A stretch of DNA of 64,000 nt from CAMLJR01 sp964500675 (lineage in GTDB: Bacteria; Pseudomonadota; Gammaproteobacteria; Pseudomonadales; CAMLJR01). Made by a program: the position numbers and the translations under genes. Positions 1-9,241 of this stretch are shown here, in pieces (the stretch's first letter is position 1; each line of letters opens with the position of its first letter). The DNA lies in the NCBI GenBank assembly GCA_964500675.1, contig CAZCNY010000001.1:62001-126000 (forward strand), in the 5' to 3' direction. The notes beneath the pieces were generated by a model. It was not told where the DNA came from, did not search any database, and was given only the letters and a program-made list of their open reading frames with translations.

Positions 1-2840
1 CCCTGCCGAGAAACTATTCGATCCCCTTGCAGCGTGACCATGGGCACGCCCATCCAAATGCCTTGGATACTGGTCGTACCGCCGGGAAATGGGAACGGAT
101 CAAGCGCGATATCGACGCGGTTATACGCCAGGAAATATTCTCTGCGCGGAGAAGCCTCCTGAAACTCCAACCGCTCAGTCGATATGCCTTCGTTTACAAA
201 GCGGGACGCTAACGCTTCGCGAGCAGCCATATCGGCATATGACTGCCACTTCAGCAACAAGCGTGAATTTGGCACACGTTTCAATATGCGAGACCAAACC
301 ACAACGACACGATCGGTTATTTTTATCTGGTTATTGAAACAGCCGAACGTGACATATCCTCGACTGAACGCGGGTAGCGGCGCAACGGCTACAGCTTCTG
401 CAGGAAGTGTAAAACACAATCTCGTATTGGGCAGATACCAAGGCCTCTCCACAAACCAATTCGCTTCGTCGTCTCGAACGCTGTAGCGATCGCACAGAAT
501 ATAATCCATCGCTTGCAGGCCAGTGGTTTCCCAATAACCCAACCAGGTAACCTGGATCGGCGCCGGTTTGCGTGCAAACACCAACAAACGATTAAAATGC
601 GTATGCCCTGAGAGATCCACCAATATATCAATTTGATCGTCGCGGATTTTTTGCGCAAAAATATCGTCAGAAAGCGTGAAAACAGGTATCCACGCATGTG
701 CCTCCGCGCGAATCCGTTCGGTCACTTCGTGCTCTGTCGCATTTGTCGAATATAAAATGATATCGACGTCATCCAGCTTACGGAGCTCGTGTAGAACACT
801 TTCCAAGAAGTGAGCAACCGGATGATTGTTCATGTTCCCCGATACAAAGCCTACGCGCAGCCGCTTCTTTGAATTAACGGGTTTTACATGACTGAACCAT
901 TTTCCTCGCCAAGCTGTCTCGAAGCGATTACCGAATGCTACATGAGAGTCAAAAATTTGCTTGCGCGAGTACCCAGGAAAATATTGGGAATAATGCAGCA
1001 GATGATGGTAGGGCTCAGCAAAATCTGGATCGGCTGCTATCGCCCCCCGCCAACAGTCGATGGCCTCCGTCAAACTTCCGATGCGATTAAATGCATCCCC
1101 AAGATCCATGCGTAGATGCGCATTTTGCGGCATCAACATAACCGCCTGTCTAAATGATGCGACCGCCTCACTCAGCTTACCGCTTTGAAGCGACACGATA
1201 CCGATTCCACGATGCGCCTCAGCGCAGTTGGGATCGAGCGCTATTGCGCGCTCGAAGTTTGAAGTCGCAGCCGAGAGCTGCTCACTTTCCAACTGCGCGA
1301 TTCCAAGATTTAGGTACATTTCCGTTGCATTCGGAAGCTTTAAAAGGGCAGCTTGGTATGTCTTTATAGCGTCCTCTAGTTTGGCCTCCGAACGAAAAAT
1401 CTGCCCAATATTTAAATATGCCATTTCAAAATGCGGGTTGATATTCACAGCCTGCTGAAAACTTGATAACGCCGCTTCGTAATTATTTTGAAGTTGGTAA
1501 ATCATTCCCAGTGCGGCGTGAACTTCGGCGACCTGCGGATTGCAAGCCAACACTTTTCGATAACTATCAAGTGCTGCGTTTAGCTCACCACATGCACCAA
1601 GCGCAACACCCAAACTGTAATGAGCTTGTACATAATCGGGCTGTAGTGTTACCGCCTTTCTGAGACATTCAACTCCCCTTGGAATATTCTCTTCTTTAAG
1701 CGCAACCACCCCCAACAGATACCAGGCTTCCGCGTCATTCGGTTCGCCCCTCAAAAGATCATCGAGTAGCTGCTTGGCGAACAACAAACGATTATCCTCA
1801 TAAGCGATATTAGCAAGATAAAATAGAGCGCCCGGATGTCCTGGATCCAGCTCAAGCGCTTTGCGAAAACACGATTCCGCTTCTTGCAAATGGCCAGCCT
1901 GATTATGCTGTTCGCCGATATCAACCAAATCGTCCGAAGTGGGTGATTTTTCTGTGTCGGTTGAGATTTTTATCGATACTTTATTATTCTCGATGCCGTA
2001 TTTCGAAAAATCGATATCAGGATAGTAAGAGAAAAGTCGTCTTATTTTCGTTTTTTGCTCTTCGGACAAAATGATAGAACCACGACCGCTTTGCGCCTTG
2101 TTAAATTTAGGATAACGCTTCTCCAGTAGCGCATCTTCAATATGAACGCCTTTGCCAAACCCCGTAAACTCCAATATATCGCTTATCGTTTTTCTTTTGT
2201 CCTGCATTAACTCCTCATAGGTGATCCACATGGCATCGACATCGCAACGCTCACATAAACGGTGCCACGACACATAAAAATTAACATACCAAGGAATAGC
2301 CAGATCGATAAGGCAATCTATCAACGAGGGTTCATTGAGGCTTGCGATCGCATGATCATGCCAAAGAAAAGAAAAACCCAAATCTCCGCTACCAAAATAA
2401 AGATGTGCTTCTTTTGAGCGCAAATCGTCGGCTAAACTGACAATGGTATCTTCGATATTACGGACCACTATAACCGGCTTGATGCCAAATTTTTTCAATA
2501 ATGCGGCATTGTGGAACGTACCTTTCATATGTAGCTGAGAGACACAACCGTTTTCATTTGCCATATAAAGCGCAGGCAGGTATAAATCGTGCTCGTTGGT
2601 ACCATAAGCGCTAGAAAGACGAAAATAAGGCATATCCGTGATTTGGCTTAGGACATTCGACAAAAACGTCGATCCAGATTTCGGTGCGCACGCTACGACT
2701 ATCGGCGGCTTGGAGCGACGTGCGCTGAAATCGATAGGTGGTTCGGACGGCAGCCCATCTCCCACTGCGGCGCTGATTACAAGATCAACGAATTCTGGCG
2801 GATTTGCCGGTTTTTTATAATCTTGTGGCCAATTATCCAT
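1..2840 (-). CDS. Sulfotransferase-TPR-GT41 (SPINDLY/OGT-like) fusion protein, partial
   Basis: The reading frame opens at an ATG at 2840 and stays open to the left edge, so at least 946 residues are present and the C-terminus is missing. Residues 52-60 read APKSGSTFL, the 5'-phosphosulfate loop of PAPS-dependent sulfotransferases, and VVRNIEDTIVS further on fits the 3'-phosphate-binding motif. From about residue 297 to 605 there are tandem 34-residue TPR units with repeated A-x-x-x-Y/F-x-x-A-L patterns and P at unit ends. From about residue 655 the chain matches the GT41 O-GlcNAc transferase/SPINDLY catalytic region (GFVSGNMNNHPVAHF, DILVDLSGHT, APIQVTWLGY, WMGVPMVTLQGDR). TPR-sulfotransferases and TPR-GT41 proteins are known separately. 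All three in one chain is uncommon as far as I know. Predicted role (inference): glycosylation and sulfation of a protein or surface glycan. The gene looks more AT-rich than its neighbours, possibly acquired. Confidence 0.88.
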   Translation of the reverse strand, partial: MDNWPQDYKKPANPPEFVDLVISAAVGDGLPSEPPIDFSARRSKPPIVVACAPKSGSTFLSNVLSQITDMPYFRLSSAYGTNEHDLYLPALYMANENGCVSQLHMKGTFHNAALLKKFGIKPVIVVRNIEDTIVSLADDLRSKEAHLYFGSGDLGFSFLWHDHAIASLNEPSLIDCLIDLAIPWYVNFYVSWHRLCERCDVDAMWITYEELMQDKRKTISDILEFTGFGKGVHIEDALLEKRYPKFNKAQSGRGSIILSEEQKTKIRRLFSYYPDIDFSKYGIENNKVSIKISTDTEKSPTSDDLVDIGEQHNQAGHLQEAESCFRKALELDPGHPGALFYLANIAYEDNRLLFAKQLLDDLLRGEPNDAEAWYLLGVVALKEENIPRGVECLRKAVTLQPDYVQAHYSLGVALGACGELNAALDSYRKVLACNPQVAEVHAALGMIYQLQNNYEAALSSFQQAVNINPHFEMAYLNIGQIFRSEAKLEDAIKTYQAALLKLPNATEMYLNLGIAQLESEQLSAATSNFERAIALDPNCAEAHRGIGIVSLQSGKLSEAVASFRQAVMLMPQNAHLRMDLGDAFNRIGSLTEAIDCWRGAIAADPDFAEPYHHLLHYSQYFPGYSRKQIFDSHVAFGNRFETAWRGKWFSHVKPVNSKKRLRVGFVSGNMNNHPVAHFLESVLHELRKLDDVDIILYSTNATEHEVTERIRAEAHAWIPVFTLSDDIFAQKIRDDQIDILVDLSGHTHFNRLLVFARKPAPIQVTWLGYWETTGLQAMDYILCDRYSVRDDEANWFVERPWYLPNTRLCFTLPAEAVAVAPLPAFSRGYVTFGCFNNQIKITDRVVVVWSRILKRVPNSRLLLKWQSYADMAAREALASRFVNEGISTERLEFQEASPRREYFLAYNRVDIALDPFPFPGGTTSIQGIWMGVPMVTLQGDRIVSRQ

Positions 2841-2900
2841 TGTTATACACCGAAGCAATTAGTTTAATTTTAAAAAATTATTTTATTGAATTGATAAACA

Positions 2901-2926
2901 AAAAACCGCCCGAAGGCGGTTGTTAT
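2901..2926 (-). terminator. Rho-independent terminator after gap
   Basis: Read on the minus strand this is a perfect 7-bp stem AACCGCC/GGCGGTT closed by a UUCG tetraloop and followed by a run of T. It begins about 15 nt after the gap stop codon and is a textbook intrinsic terminator. Confidence 0.9.
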
Positions 2927-2936
2927 TTTCCTGCAA

Positions 2937-4403
2937 TCAATCTTCCTTGGGATAAATTTTATAATGGACCCCTGCCATTTTTTCGAGCACGCGGTGCACC
3001 TGGCAGCTATAGCCGAATTCATTGTCGTACCAACAGTAAAGTACAACGCTGCTGCCGTTCACGATGGTAGCCTCGGCATCGTAGATACAGGCGTGGCGCG
3101 AACCGACGAGGTCGGTCGAAACGACTTCCGGCGAGTTCGAATAATCGATTTGTTTCCGCAGCGGCGAGTGCAGCGCGATTTTACGCATGTACTCATTCAT
3201 CTCCTGCACGCTGGTATCGCGCTTCAAATTCAATTTCAAAATCGCGAGCGATACGTTCGGTGTCGGCACGCGGATCGCGTTGCCGGTCAGCTTGCCTTGC
3301 AATTGCGGCAATACTTTTGCCACCGCTTTTGCCGCACCGGTTTCAGTGATCACGAGATTGAGCGGCGCGCTGCGGCCGCGGCGCTTCGATTTGTGATAAT
3401 TATCGATAAGGTTCTGGTCATTCGTGTAAGCATGCACGGTCTCGACGTGACCGTTGACGATACCGAAATATTCATCGATCACTTTGAGCGGCGGCACGAT
3501 CGCGTTAGTGGTGCAGCTCGCGGCGGTGATGATTTGATCATCGTCCAATACTTCGTCGTCATTGACACCGAACACGATATTTTTGAGATCGCCTTTGCCG
3601 GGTGCGGTGAGAATGACTTTGGCAACGCCCGGGCATTTCAAGTGTTTCGACAGCCCTTCGCGGTCACTCCATTTGCCCGTATTGTCGACCACGATGGCAT
3701 CGCTGATACCGTATTGCGTGTAATCGATCGCATCGGGTGTGTCGCCGTAAATGATTTTGACTTCGTTACCGTTGCACACCAATGACTGGCGCTCTTCATC
3801 CACGCGAATGGTACCGTTGAATTTGCCGTGCACCGAATCGCGTTGCAGCAGACTCGCGCGCTTCATCAAATCGTCGTCGCTTTTACCTTTGCGCACAACG
3901 ATCGCGCGCAGGCGCAGCGTATCGCCACCGCCGGCTTTTTCGATGAGCAACCGCGCCATCAAACGGCCGATGCGACCGAAACCAAACAGCACGATATCGC
4001 GCGGTTTCTCGATCGGTTTGATATTGACGCCGATGAGATCGGCAACCTGCTGCTTGACGAAAGCATCGACCGTGACGCCCTGTGCCTTCACCGCTTCGTA
4101 CATCACCGCGATGCGGCCGGCATCGATATGCGCGGTGCCGAGATCGAGCGCGGCGAGCGCCTTTATCACGGGAAAGGTTTCAAATTCGGAGAGCTCGTTG
4201 CGCTCGACCTGGCGCACAAAGCGGTGCGCTTGCATGATGTCGATCGGCGATTGATTGACGAGGCTTTGACCGTAGATATAGGTCTTAACGTTGTTTTCCC
4301 GATACAGCTTGCCAACCAGCGGAATCAGGCCTTCGGCCAATGCTTCGCGCTGTTTCCAATCTTTGAAGTAATCGTCGGGACGACCGCGTTTTCTCTGTTC
4401 CAT
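2937..4403 (-). CDS. gap: Glyceraldehyde-3-phosphate dehydrogenase, long form with N-terminal extension
   Basis: Oxidises glyceraldehyde 3-phosphate with NAD(P) and phosphate, or runs the reverse reaction, in the cytoplasm. The ATG at 4403 gives 488 residues. An upstream in-frame start at 4466 would lie inside the predicted promoter, so the shorter start is preferred. Residues 1-130 are an extension absent from classical ~335-residue GAPDH. The dinucleotide fold starts with GFGRIGR at 141-147 and the catalytic cysteine is Cys297 in SCTTN, followed by the HAYTNDQ region. The C-terminal WYDNEFGYS motif is present. It matches the extended GAPDH that I recall next to mfd in Pseudomonas (PA3001/PA3002). 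The extension suggests a specialised or regulated isozyme, which is inference. A terminator follows directly. Confidence 0.9.
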   Translation of the reverse strand: MEQRKRGRPDDYFKDWKQREALAEGLIPLVGKLYRENNVKTYIYGQSLVNQSPIDIMQAHRFVRQVERNELSEFETFPVIKALAALDLGTAHIDAGRIAVMYEAVKAQGVTVDAFVKQQVADLIGVNIKPIEKPRDIVLFGFGRIGRLMARLLIEKAGGGDTLRLRAIVVRKGKSDDDLMKRASLLQRDSVHGKFNGTIRVDEERQSLVCNGNEVKIIYGDTPDAIDYTQYGISDAIVVDNTGKWSDREGLSKHLKCPGVAKVILTAPGKGDLKNIVFGVNDDEVLDDDQIITAASCTTNAIVPPLKVIDEYFGIVNGHVETVHAYTNDQNLIDNYHKSKRRGRSAPLNLVITETGAAKAVAKVLPQLQGKLTGNAIRVPTPNVSLAILKLNLKRDTSVQEMNEYMRKIALHSPLRKQIDYSNSPEVVSTDLVGSRHACIYDAEATIVNGSSVVLYCWYDNEFGYSCQVHRVLEKMAGVHYKIYPKED

Positions 4404-4437
4404 TGGGGCACCGTTAGCCGTTTTAAATAAGGCGCGT

Positions 4438-4466
4438 ATTATCTTTATTCGCCAAATCGCCTGCAA
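4438..4466 (-). promoter_or_regulatory. Putative sigma70 promoter of gap
   Basis: On the minus strand a GATAAT -10 hexamer (4443-4438) is preceded at a 17-nt spacing by TTGCAG (4466-4461). The -10 matches the consensus at five of six positions and the -35 only in TTG. A transcript from here would start roughly 25-30 nt before the ATG at 4403. Confidence 0.5.
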
Positions 4467-4531
4467 CCACGCCGTGATAAACGGTTAAAAAATCAGCACT
4501 CTCACAGCGATGCATTATGTATCGCTTCAAA

Positions 4532-4566
4532 CAAAAATGGCCCGCCGAGGATACTTGGCGGGCCAT
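4532..4566 (-). terminator. Rho-independent terminator after the nitronate monooxygenase-like gene
   Basis: A perfect 10-bp stem (ATGGCCCGCC with its complement, 4537-4546 and 4557-4566) with a 10-nt loop is followed on the minus strand by TTTTTG. It lies 24 nt past the stop codon of the upstream minus-strand gene. Confidence 0.88.
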
Positions 4567-4589
4567 CGTCAATCACTGGATGGATTAAA

Positions 4590-5561
4590 TTATTCAAACA
4601 TGCCCAATGCATGGGTTAGATGTTGTTTCGCTTCCTTGACCATGCGCTCGAGCAGCTCGGCACAGCTCGGGATATCGTCGATCAAACCGACCACCTGACC
4701 GCCCCACACGAGCCCCTCCTCGATATTGCCCGTCTCCAGCGCCTCGCGCCCGCGCGCGCCCTTGACCAGATGATGGATATCCTTGAACTCGCAGCCGCCC
4801 GGACGATTTTCGGTCGCGACGACTTCATCGGATATCGAGTTTTTAAGCACGCGTCCCGTGTTGTGCAGCGTGCGAAAAATCAGGTTGGTATCGCGCTCGC
4901 TCTTCTCGACCATCATCTTTTTGATGTTCTCGTGGATCGGCGCTTCCTTGGTCGCGCAGAAGCGAGTGCCCATGTTCACGCCTTCAGCGCCCAGCGCCAA
5001 CGCCGCCGCCATGCCGCGGCCATCGCCGATACCACCCGATGCCACCACCGGAATTTTCAATTGTTTGACCGCTGCCGGAATCAAGATCAGGCCCGGCACA
5101 TCGTCCTCGCCCGGATGGCCCGCGCACTCAAAGCCATCGATACTGATGGCATCGACGCCATTGCGCTCGGCCGACAATGCGTGGCGTACCGCCGTGCATT
5201 TATGAATAATTTTGACCCCCGCTGCTTTCGCTTTGAGGATGAACTCCTTGGGATTGTTGCCGGCCGTTTCCAGAATTTTCACGCCGCTATTGATCACCGC
5301 GTCGAGATAGGCTTCATAAGGCGGTGGATTGGCCGACGGCAGAATGGTCAGGTTTACGCCGAACGGCTTATCGGTCAGCGTGCGGCAACGTTCGATTTCT
5401 TTCGTCAAAGCTTCCGGGCTCGGCTGCGTCAGCGCCGTGAGAATGCCGAGACCGCCGGCATTGGAAACTGCGGACGCCATTTCTGCGCGCCCCACCCACA
5501 TCATGCCGCCCTGAATGATCGGGTAGCGAATACCGAGCATTTCTGTAATTCGAGTCTTCAT
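4590..5561 (-). CDS. Nitronate monooxygenase family FMN protein (possibly NADH:quinone reductase type)
   Basis: A 323-residue TIM-barrel flavoprotein of the nitronate monooxygenase/2-nitropropane dioxygenase family. Visible family motifs are IIQGGMMWVGRAEMASAVSN near the N-terminus, FGVNLT, HKCTAVRHA, SIDGFECAGHPGEDD, the phosphate-binding ASGGIGDGRG and the MGTRF segment. From memory the sequence is especially close to P. aeruginosa PA1024, which carried the nitronate monooxygenase name but was later characterised as an FMN-dependent NADH:quinone reductase. The family call is therefore firm and the reaction is not. It is transcribed divergently from mfd, with its own terminator downstream, and looks monocistronic. 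Confidence 0.85.
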   Translation of the reverse strand: MKTRITEMLGIRYPIIQGGMMWVGRAEMASAVSNAGGLGILTALTQPSPEALTKEIERCRTLTDKPFGVNLTILPSANPPPYEAYLDAVINSGVKILETAGNNPKEFILKAKAAGVKIIHKCTAVRHALSAERNGVDAISIDGFECAGHPGEDDVPGLILIPAAVKQLKIPVVASGGIGDGRGMAAALALGAEGVNMGTRFCATKEAPIHENIKKMMVEKSERDTNLIFRTLHNTGRVLKNSISDEVVATENRPGGCEFKDIHHLVKGARGREALETGNIEEGLVWGGQVVGLIDDIPSCAELLERMVKEAKQHLTHALGMFE

Positions 5562-5689
5562 GGAAATCCTAGATCAGGTTGATCGACAACAAAAAGCGCT
5601 AGTCTATGGCAATCGCCCGGTCCGATCCATAGCCACGCGCCGCATTAGCGATGGCAATTCGCGCATTTCTGCCACGGCGCAAGTCCGGC

Positions 5690-5695
5690 TACAAT
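5690..5695 (+). promoter_or_regulatory. Putative -10 element for mfd
   Basis: TACAAT fits a sigma70 -10 hexamer, with no good -35 at 17 nt. It would place the transcript start near 5702, which argues against an upstream in-frame ATG at 5694 and for the mfd start at 5730. Confidence 0.35.
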
Positions 5696-5729
5696 GCGGC
5701 CCCACGCTACGGAACCTTCACCTACTTCG

Positions 5730-8700
5730 ATGTCGCTATCCCCGCTCAACGCCACTCTGCAAGCTCCTTCCCAGCAAAAAAGCGGTGACCGCCAACACTG
5801 GGGTCAACTGCTCGGCAGCGCTGCCAGCCTGGCGCTCGCCAATGCCGCGCGCAATTTGCAACAGCCGCTGCTGTGGATTGTGCGCGATACCGCGAGTGCG
5901 CGACTGATCGAACAGGAACTGCGTTTTTATGCGGCCGATCTCGACGTGCTGCATCTGCCCGACTGGGAAACGCTGCCCTACGACTCGTTTTCGCCGCACC
6001 AGGACATCATCTCGGAGCGTCTGACCACGCTCTACCACTTGCCCAATTTCAAACGCGGCGTGCTCGTCGTGCCGATCGCCACACTCATGCACAAACTGCC
6101 GCCGCCGGCGTATTTGCAGGGCAACAGTTTGATGCTCGACAAAGGCCAGACACTCGATATCGAGCAACTACGGACGCGTCTCAGCACCGCCGGTTATCGC
6201 GCCGTCACCACTGTGTACGAGCACGGCGAATTCGCGCAGCGCGGTTCGCTGTTCGACATTTTTCCGATGGGCAGCGAGCTGCCGTTTCGCATCGATCTGC
6301 TCGACGATGAAATCGATTCACTGCGCACCTTCGATACCGAAACGCAGCGCACGCTCGATCAAGTCGAAAGCATTCGATTATTGCCGGGCCGCGAATTTCC
6401 GCTCACACCCGAAGCGATTAAGCGCTTTCGCGAGCGCTGGCACGAGCAATTCGATGTCGACCACCGCCGCTGTACCGTGTATCAGGATGTAAGCCAGGGC
6501 ATCGCACCCGCCGGCATCGAATATTATCTGCCGCTGTTTTTCGATGCTTGCGCGAGTCTGTTCGATTATCTGCCGCAACAAACCATCGTTGCCGTCGACA
6601 CGCATTTGCCTGCGGCAGCGCAAACATTTTGGATCGAAGTGAATGAGCGTTTTGAGCAGCGCCGCCATAATATCGAACGCCCGATTCTGCCGCCGCAGAA
6701 AGTTTTCGATGCGGTAGAAAGCGTTTTCGGCCGCATCAAAACCTATCAACAAATTGTTGTCGATAGCGAAGGCACGAGCCATATTACCTTCGACACGCTT
6801 GCTCCGCCGCCATTGCCGATCGACGCGAAAGCGACGGATCCAATCGCCGCGCTGCGTCATTTCATCGCGCACAGCCCTTCAGAAAAAGCACAGCGTATTT
6901 TGTTCTGTGTCGAATCGCCGGGGCGGCGCGAAACTTTGCTCGATTTACTCGCGCGCCATCGGCTGAAACCAACAACTGTCGACAGCTGGAAAGATTTCAT
7001 TGCAGGCACGCAAACACTCGCAATCACCGTCGCACCGATCGATCGCGGCTTGTTGTTGCCAAACGATCGCATCGCACTCGTCACCGAAAATCAATTGTTC
7101 GGTCAACGCGTGTTGCAAACACGCCGGCGCAAACGCCAAACCGAAATTGCCGAAAACGCGGTGCGCAATCTCAGCGAATTGCGCATCGGCACAGCCGTCG
7201 TGCATATCGATCACGGCGTCGGCCGTTACTGCGGTTTGCAAACGCTGACGATCGACGATCAACAAGCCGAATTCGTCACGCTCGAATACGCCGACGGCGC
7301 GAAATTATACGTGCCCGTCGCTTCGCTGCATTTGATCAGCCGTTACAGCGGCGCCGAAGGCGATGCCGCGCCGTTGCACAAGCTCGGCAGCGAACAATGG
7401 CAAAAAGCCAAACGCAAAGCCGCCGAACAAATTCGCGATGTCGCCGCCGAGCTGCTCGACATTTATGCGCGCCGCGCCGCGCGTCCGGGCCATGCTTTCG
7501 CCGATCCCGCGCAAGCCTACGACGCTTTCGCGGCTGGGTTCCCGTTCGAGGAAACCGCCGATCAACTGAGCGCCATAGATGCAGTGTTAGACGACATGAA
7601 AGCGCCGCGCGCGATGGATCGTCTCGTCTGCGGCGATGTCGGCTTCGGCAAAACCGAAGTGGCGATGCGCGCCGCGTTCGTTGCGGTGCACAGCGACATG
7701 CAAGTCGCGATTCTAGTGCCGACCACGCTGCTCGCGCAGCAACATTACGAATCGTTCAAGGACCGTTTCGCCGATTGGCCCGTGTCGATCGAAGTGTTGT
7801 CGCGGTTTCGCTCCGATACCGAACAGGCCGAAGTGCTGGAACGCCTCGCCGCTGGCAAAGTCGACATCTTGATCGGCACGCACAAACTGTTGCAGCCCGA
7901 TGTGCGCTATAAAAATCTCGGGCTCGTCATCATCGACGAAGAGCATCGCTTCGGCGTGCGTCAAAAAGAGCAGCTCAAAGCGCTGCGCGCGCACGTCGAC
8001 ATTCTCACGCTGACCGCAACACCGATTCCGCGCACGCTCAATATGGCGATGGCTGGCATGCGCGACCTGTCGATTATCGCCACACCGCCAGCGCGGCGTT
8101 TATCGGTTAAAACCTTTGTGCGCAAATACGACAACGAACTCGTCAAGGAGGCGATTCAGCGCGAAATTCTGCGCGGCGGTCAGGTGTATTTCCTGCACAA
8201 CGATGTCAAGACCATCGAAAAATGCGCGCGCGATTTACACGAAATGATGCCCGAGCTGCGGGTCGGTATCGGCCACGGCCAAATGCGCGAGCGCGAACTC
8301 GAACAGGTGATGTCGGATTTTTATCATAAGCGTCACAATGTGCTCGTGTGCTCGACGATTATCGAAACCGGTATCGACGTGCCGAATGCGAACACGATCA
8401 TCATCGAGCGCGCCGACAAGTTTGGACTTGCGCAGCTGCATCAATTGCGCGGCCGCGTCGGTCGCTCGCACCACCAAGCGTATGCGTATCTGTTGACGCC
8501 GATCGAAACCTCGATCAGCGCCGATGCCGAAAAACGCCTAGAGGCCATTTGCATGGCCGAGGATCTTGGTGCCGGTTTCACGCTCGCGACGCACGATCTC
8601 GAAATTCGCGGCGCCGGCGAATTGCTCGGCGAGGAGCAGAGCGGACAAATCAACACCATCGGTTTTACGCTGTACATGGAAATGCTCGAACGCGCCGTAA

Positions 8701-9209
8701 CAGCGATTCGCGCCGGTAAAACGCCGAATATCGAAGAGCCGCTCGATCACGGTGCGGAAGTTAATTTGCGGTTACCGGCGCTAATCCCCGAGGATTACTT
8801 GGCCGATGTGCAGGCGCGGCTTATTCTGTACAAGCGCATCGCCAACGCGAGCGACGAAGACGGCTTGCGCGAACTGCAGGTCGAAATGATCGATCGCTTC
8901 GGCCTGTTGCCCGATTCCCTCAAAAATTTGCTGCACGTGACGCTAATCAAACAGCGTGCGCAGCATTTGGGAATTCGCAAAATCGAAGCCGGCGCTGCCG
9001 GCGGCAAGATCGAATTCCTGCAACAGCCCAATATCGAACCGATCGCGCTGGTGAAATTGGTGCAGAGCAAACCGTCGACGTATAAGCTTGCAGGCGCGTC
9101 GGCGCTAGCGTTCAAAGCAGAGCTTGGCGAGAGCGAACAACGCTTTGAGTTCATTGAACAGTTGCTCGATACATTGACTCCGGCATCGGCCAAACGCCGC
9201 AGCGCCTAA
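5730..9209 (+). CDS. mfd: Transcription-repair coupling factor Mfd
   Basis: An SF2 translocase of 1159 residues that removes stalled RNA polymerase at DNA lesions and recruits UvrA. The N-terminal UvrB-like region has LPDWETLPYDSFSPHQD. The RNA-polymerase-interacting CarD-like domain contains VVHIDHGVGRYCGLQTL. The motor carries Walker A (CGDVGFGKTEVA, about residues 631-642), DEEH (IIDEEHRFGV), TATPIPRTL and the QLRGRVGR motif VI, followed by the TRG and C-terminal autoinhibitory domain. Length and domain order match E. coli Mfd (1148). The ATG at 5730 is chosen over 5694, which overlaps a likely -10 box. csiV follows after 32 nt, so co-transcription is possible. Confidence 0.97.
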   Translation: MSLSPLNATLQAPSQQKSGDRQHWGQLLGSAASLALANAARNLQQPLLWIVRDTASARLIEQELRFYAADLDVLHLPDWETLPYDSFSPHQDIISERLTTLYHLPNFKRGVLVVPIATLMHKLPPPAYLQGNSLMLDKGQTLDIEQLRTRLSTAGYRAVTTVYEHGEFAQRGSLFDIFPMGSELPFRIDLLDDEIDSLRTFDTETQRTLDQVESIRLLPGREFPLTPEAIKRFRERWHEQFDVDHRRCTVYQDVSQGIAPAGIEYYLPLFFDACASLFDYLPQQTIVAVDTHLPAAAQTFWIEVNERFEQRRHNIERPILPPQKVFDAVESVFGRIKTYQQIVVDSEGTSHITFDTLAPPPLPIDAKATDPIAALRHFIAHSPSEKAQRILFCVESPGRRETLLDLLARHRLKPTTVDSWKDFIAGTQTLAITVAPIDRGLLLPNDRIALVTENQLFGQRVLQTRRRKRQTEIAENAVRNLSELRIGTAVVHIDHGVGRYCGLQTLTIDDQQAEFVTLEYADGAKLYVPVASLHLISRYSGAEGDAAPLHKLGSEQWQKAKRKAAEQIRDVAAELLDIYARRAARPGHAFADPAQAYDAFAAGFPFEETADQLSAIDAVLDDMKAPRAMDRLVCGDVGFGKTEVAMRAAFVAVHSDMQVAILVPTTLLAQQHYESFKDRFADWPVSIEVLSRFRSDTEQAEVLERLAAGKVDILIGTHKLLQPDVRYKNLGLVIIDEEHRFGVRQKEQLKALRAHVDILTLTATPIPRTLNMAMAGMRDLSIIATPPARRLSVKTFVRKYDNELVKEAIQREILRGGQVYFLHNDVKTIEKCARDLHEMMPELRVGIGHGQMRERELEQVMSDFYHKRHNVLVCSTIIETGIDVPNANTIIIERADKFGLAQLHQLRGRVGRSHHQAYAYLLTPIETSISADAEKRLEAICMAEDLGAGFTLATHDLEIRGAGELLGEEQSGQINTIGFTLYMEMLERAVTAIRAGKTPNIEEPLDHGAEVNLRLPALIPEDYLADVQARLILYKRIANASDEDGLRELQVEMIDRFGLLPDSLKNLLHVTLIKQRAQHLGIRKIEAGAAGGKIEFLQQPNIEPIALVKLVQSKPSTYKLAGASALAFKAELGESEQRFEFIEQLLDTLTPASAKRRSA

Positions 9210-9241
9210 AGTTTTTCAATGAAACAGCATAAGGTTTCGAG

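Noticed and set aside
331..697. Short minus-strand frames at 331-534 and 389-697
   Set aside because: They lie in other frames of the GT41 region of the large fusion gene and have no motif or ribosome-binding site.
2964..3785. Plus-strand frame of 273 codons opposite gap
   Set aside because: Antisense shadow of the GAPDH gene, with low-complexity composition and no homology that I recognise.
4620..5582. Plus-strand frame of 320 codons opposite the nitronate monooxygenase-like gene
   Set aside because: No ribosome-binding site or recognisable motif. The opposite strand encodes a complete flavoprotein with terminator and start.
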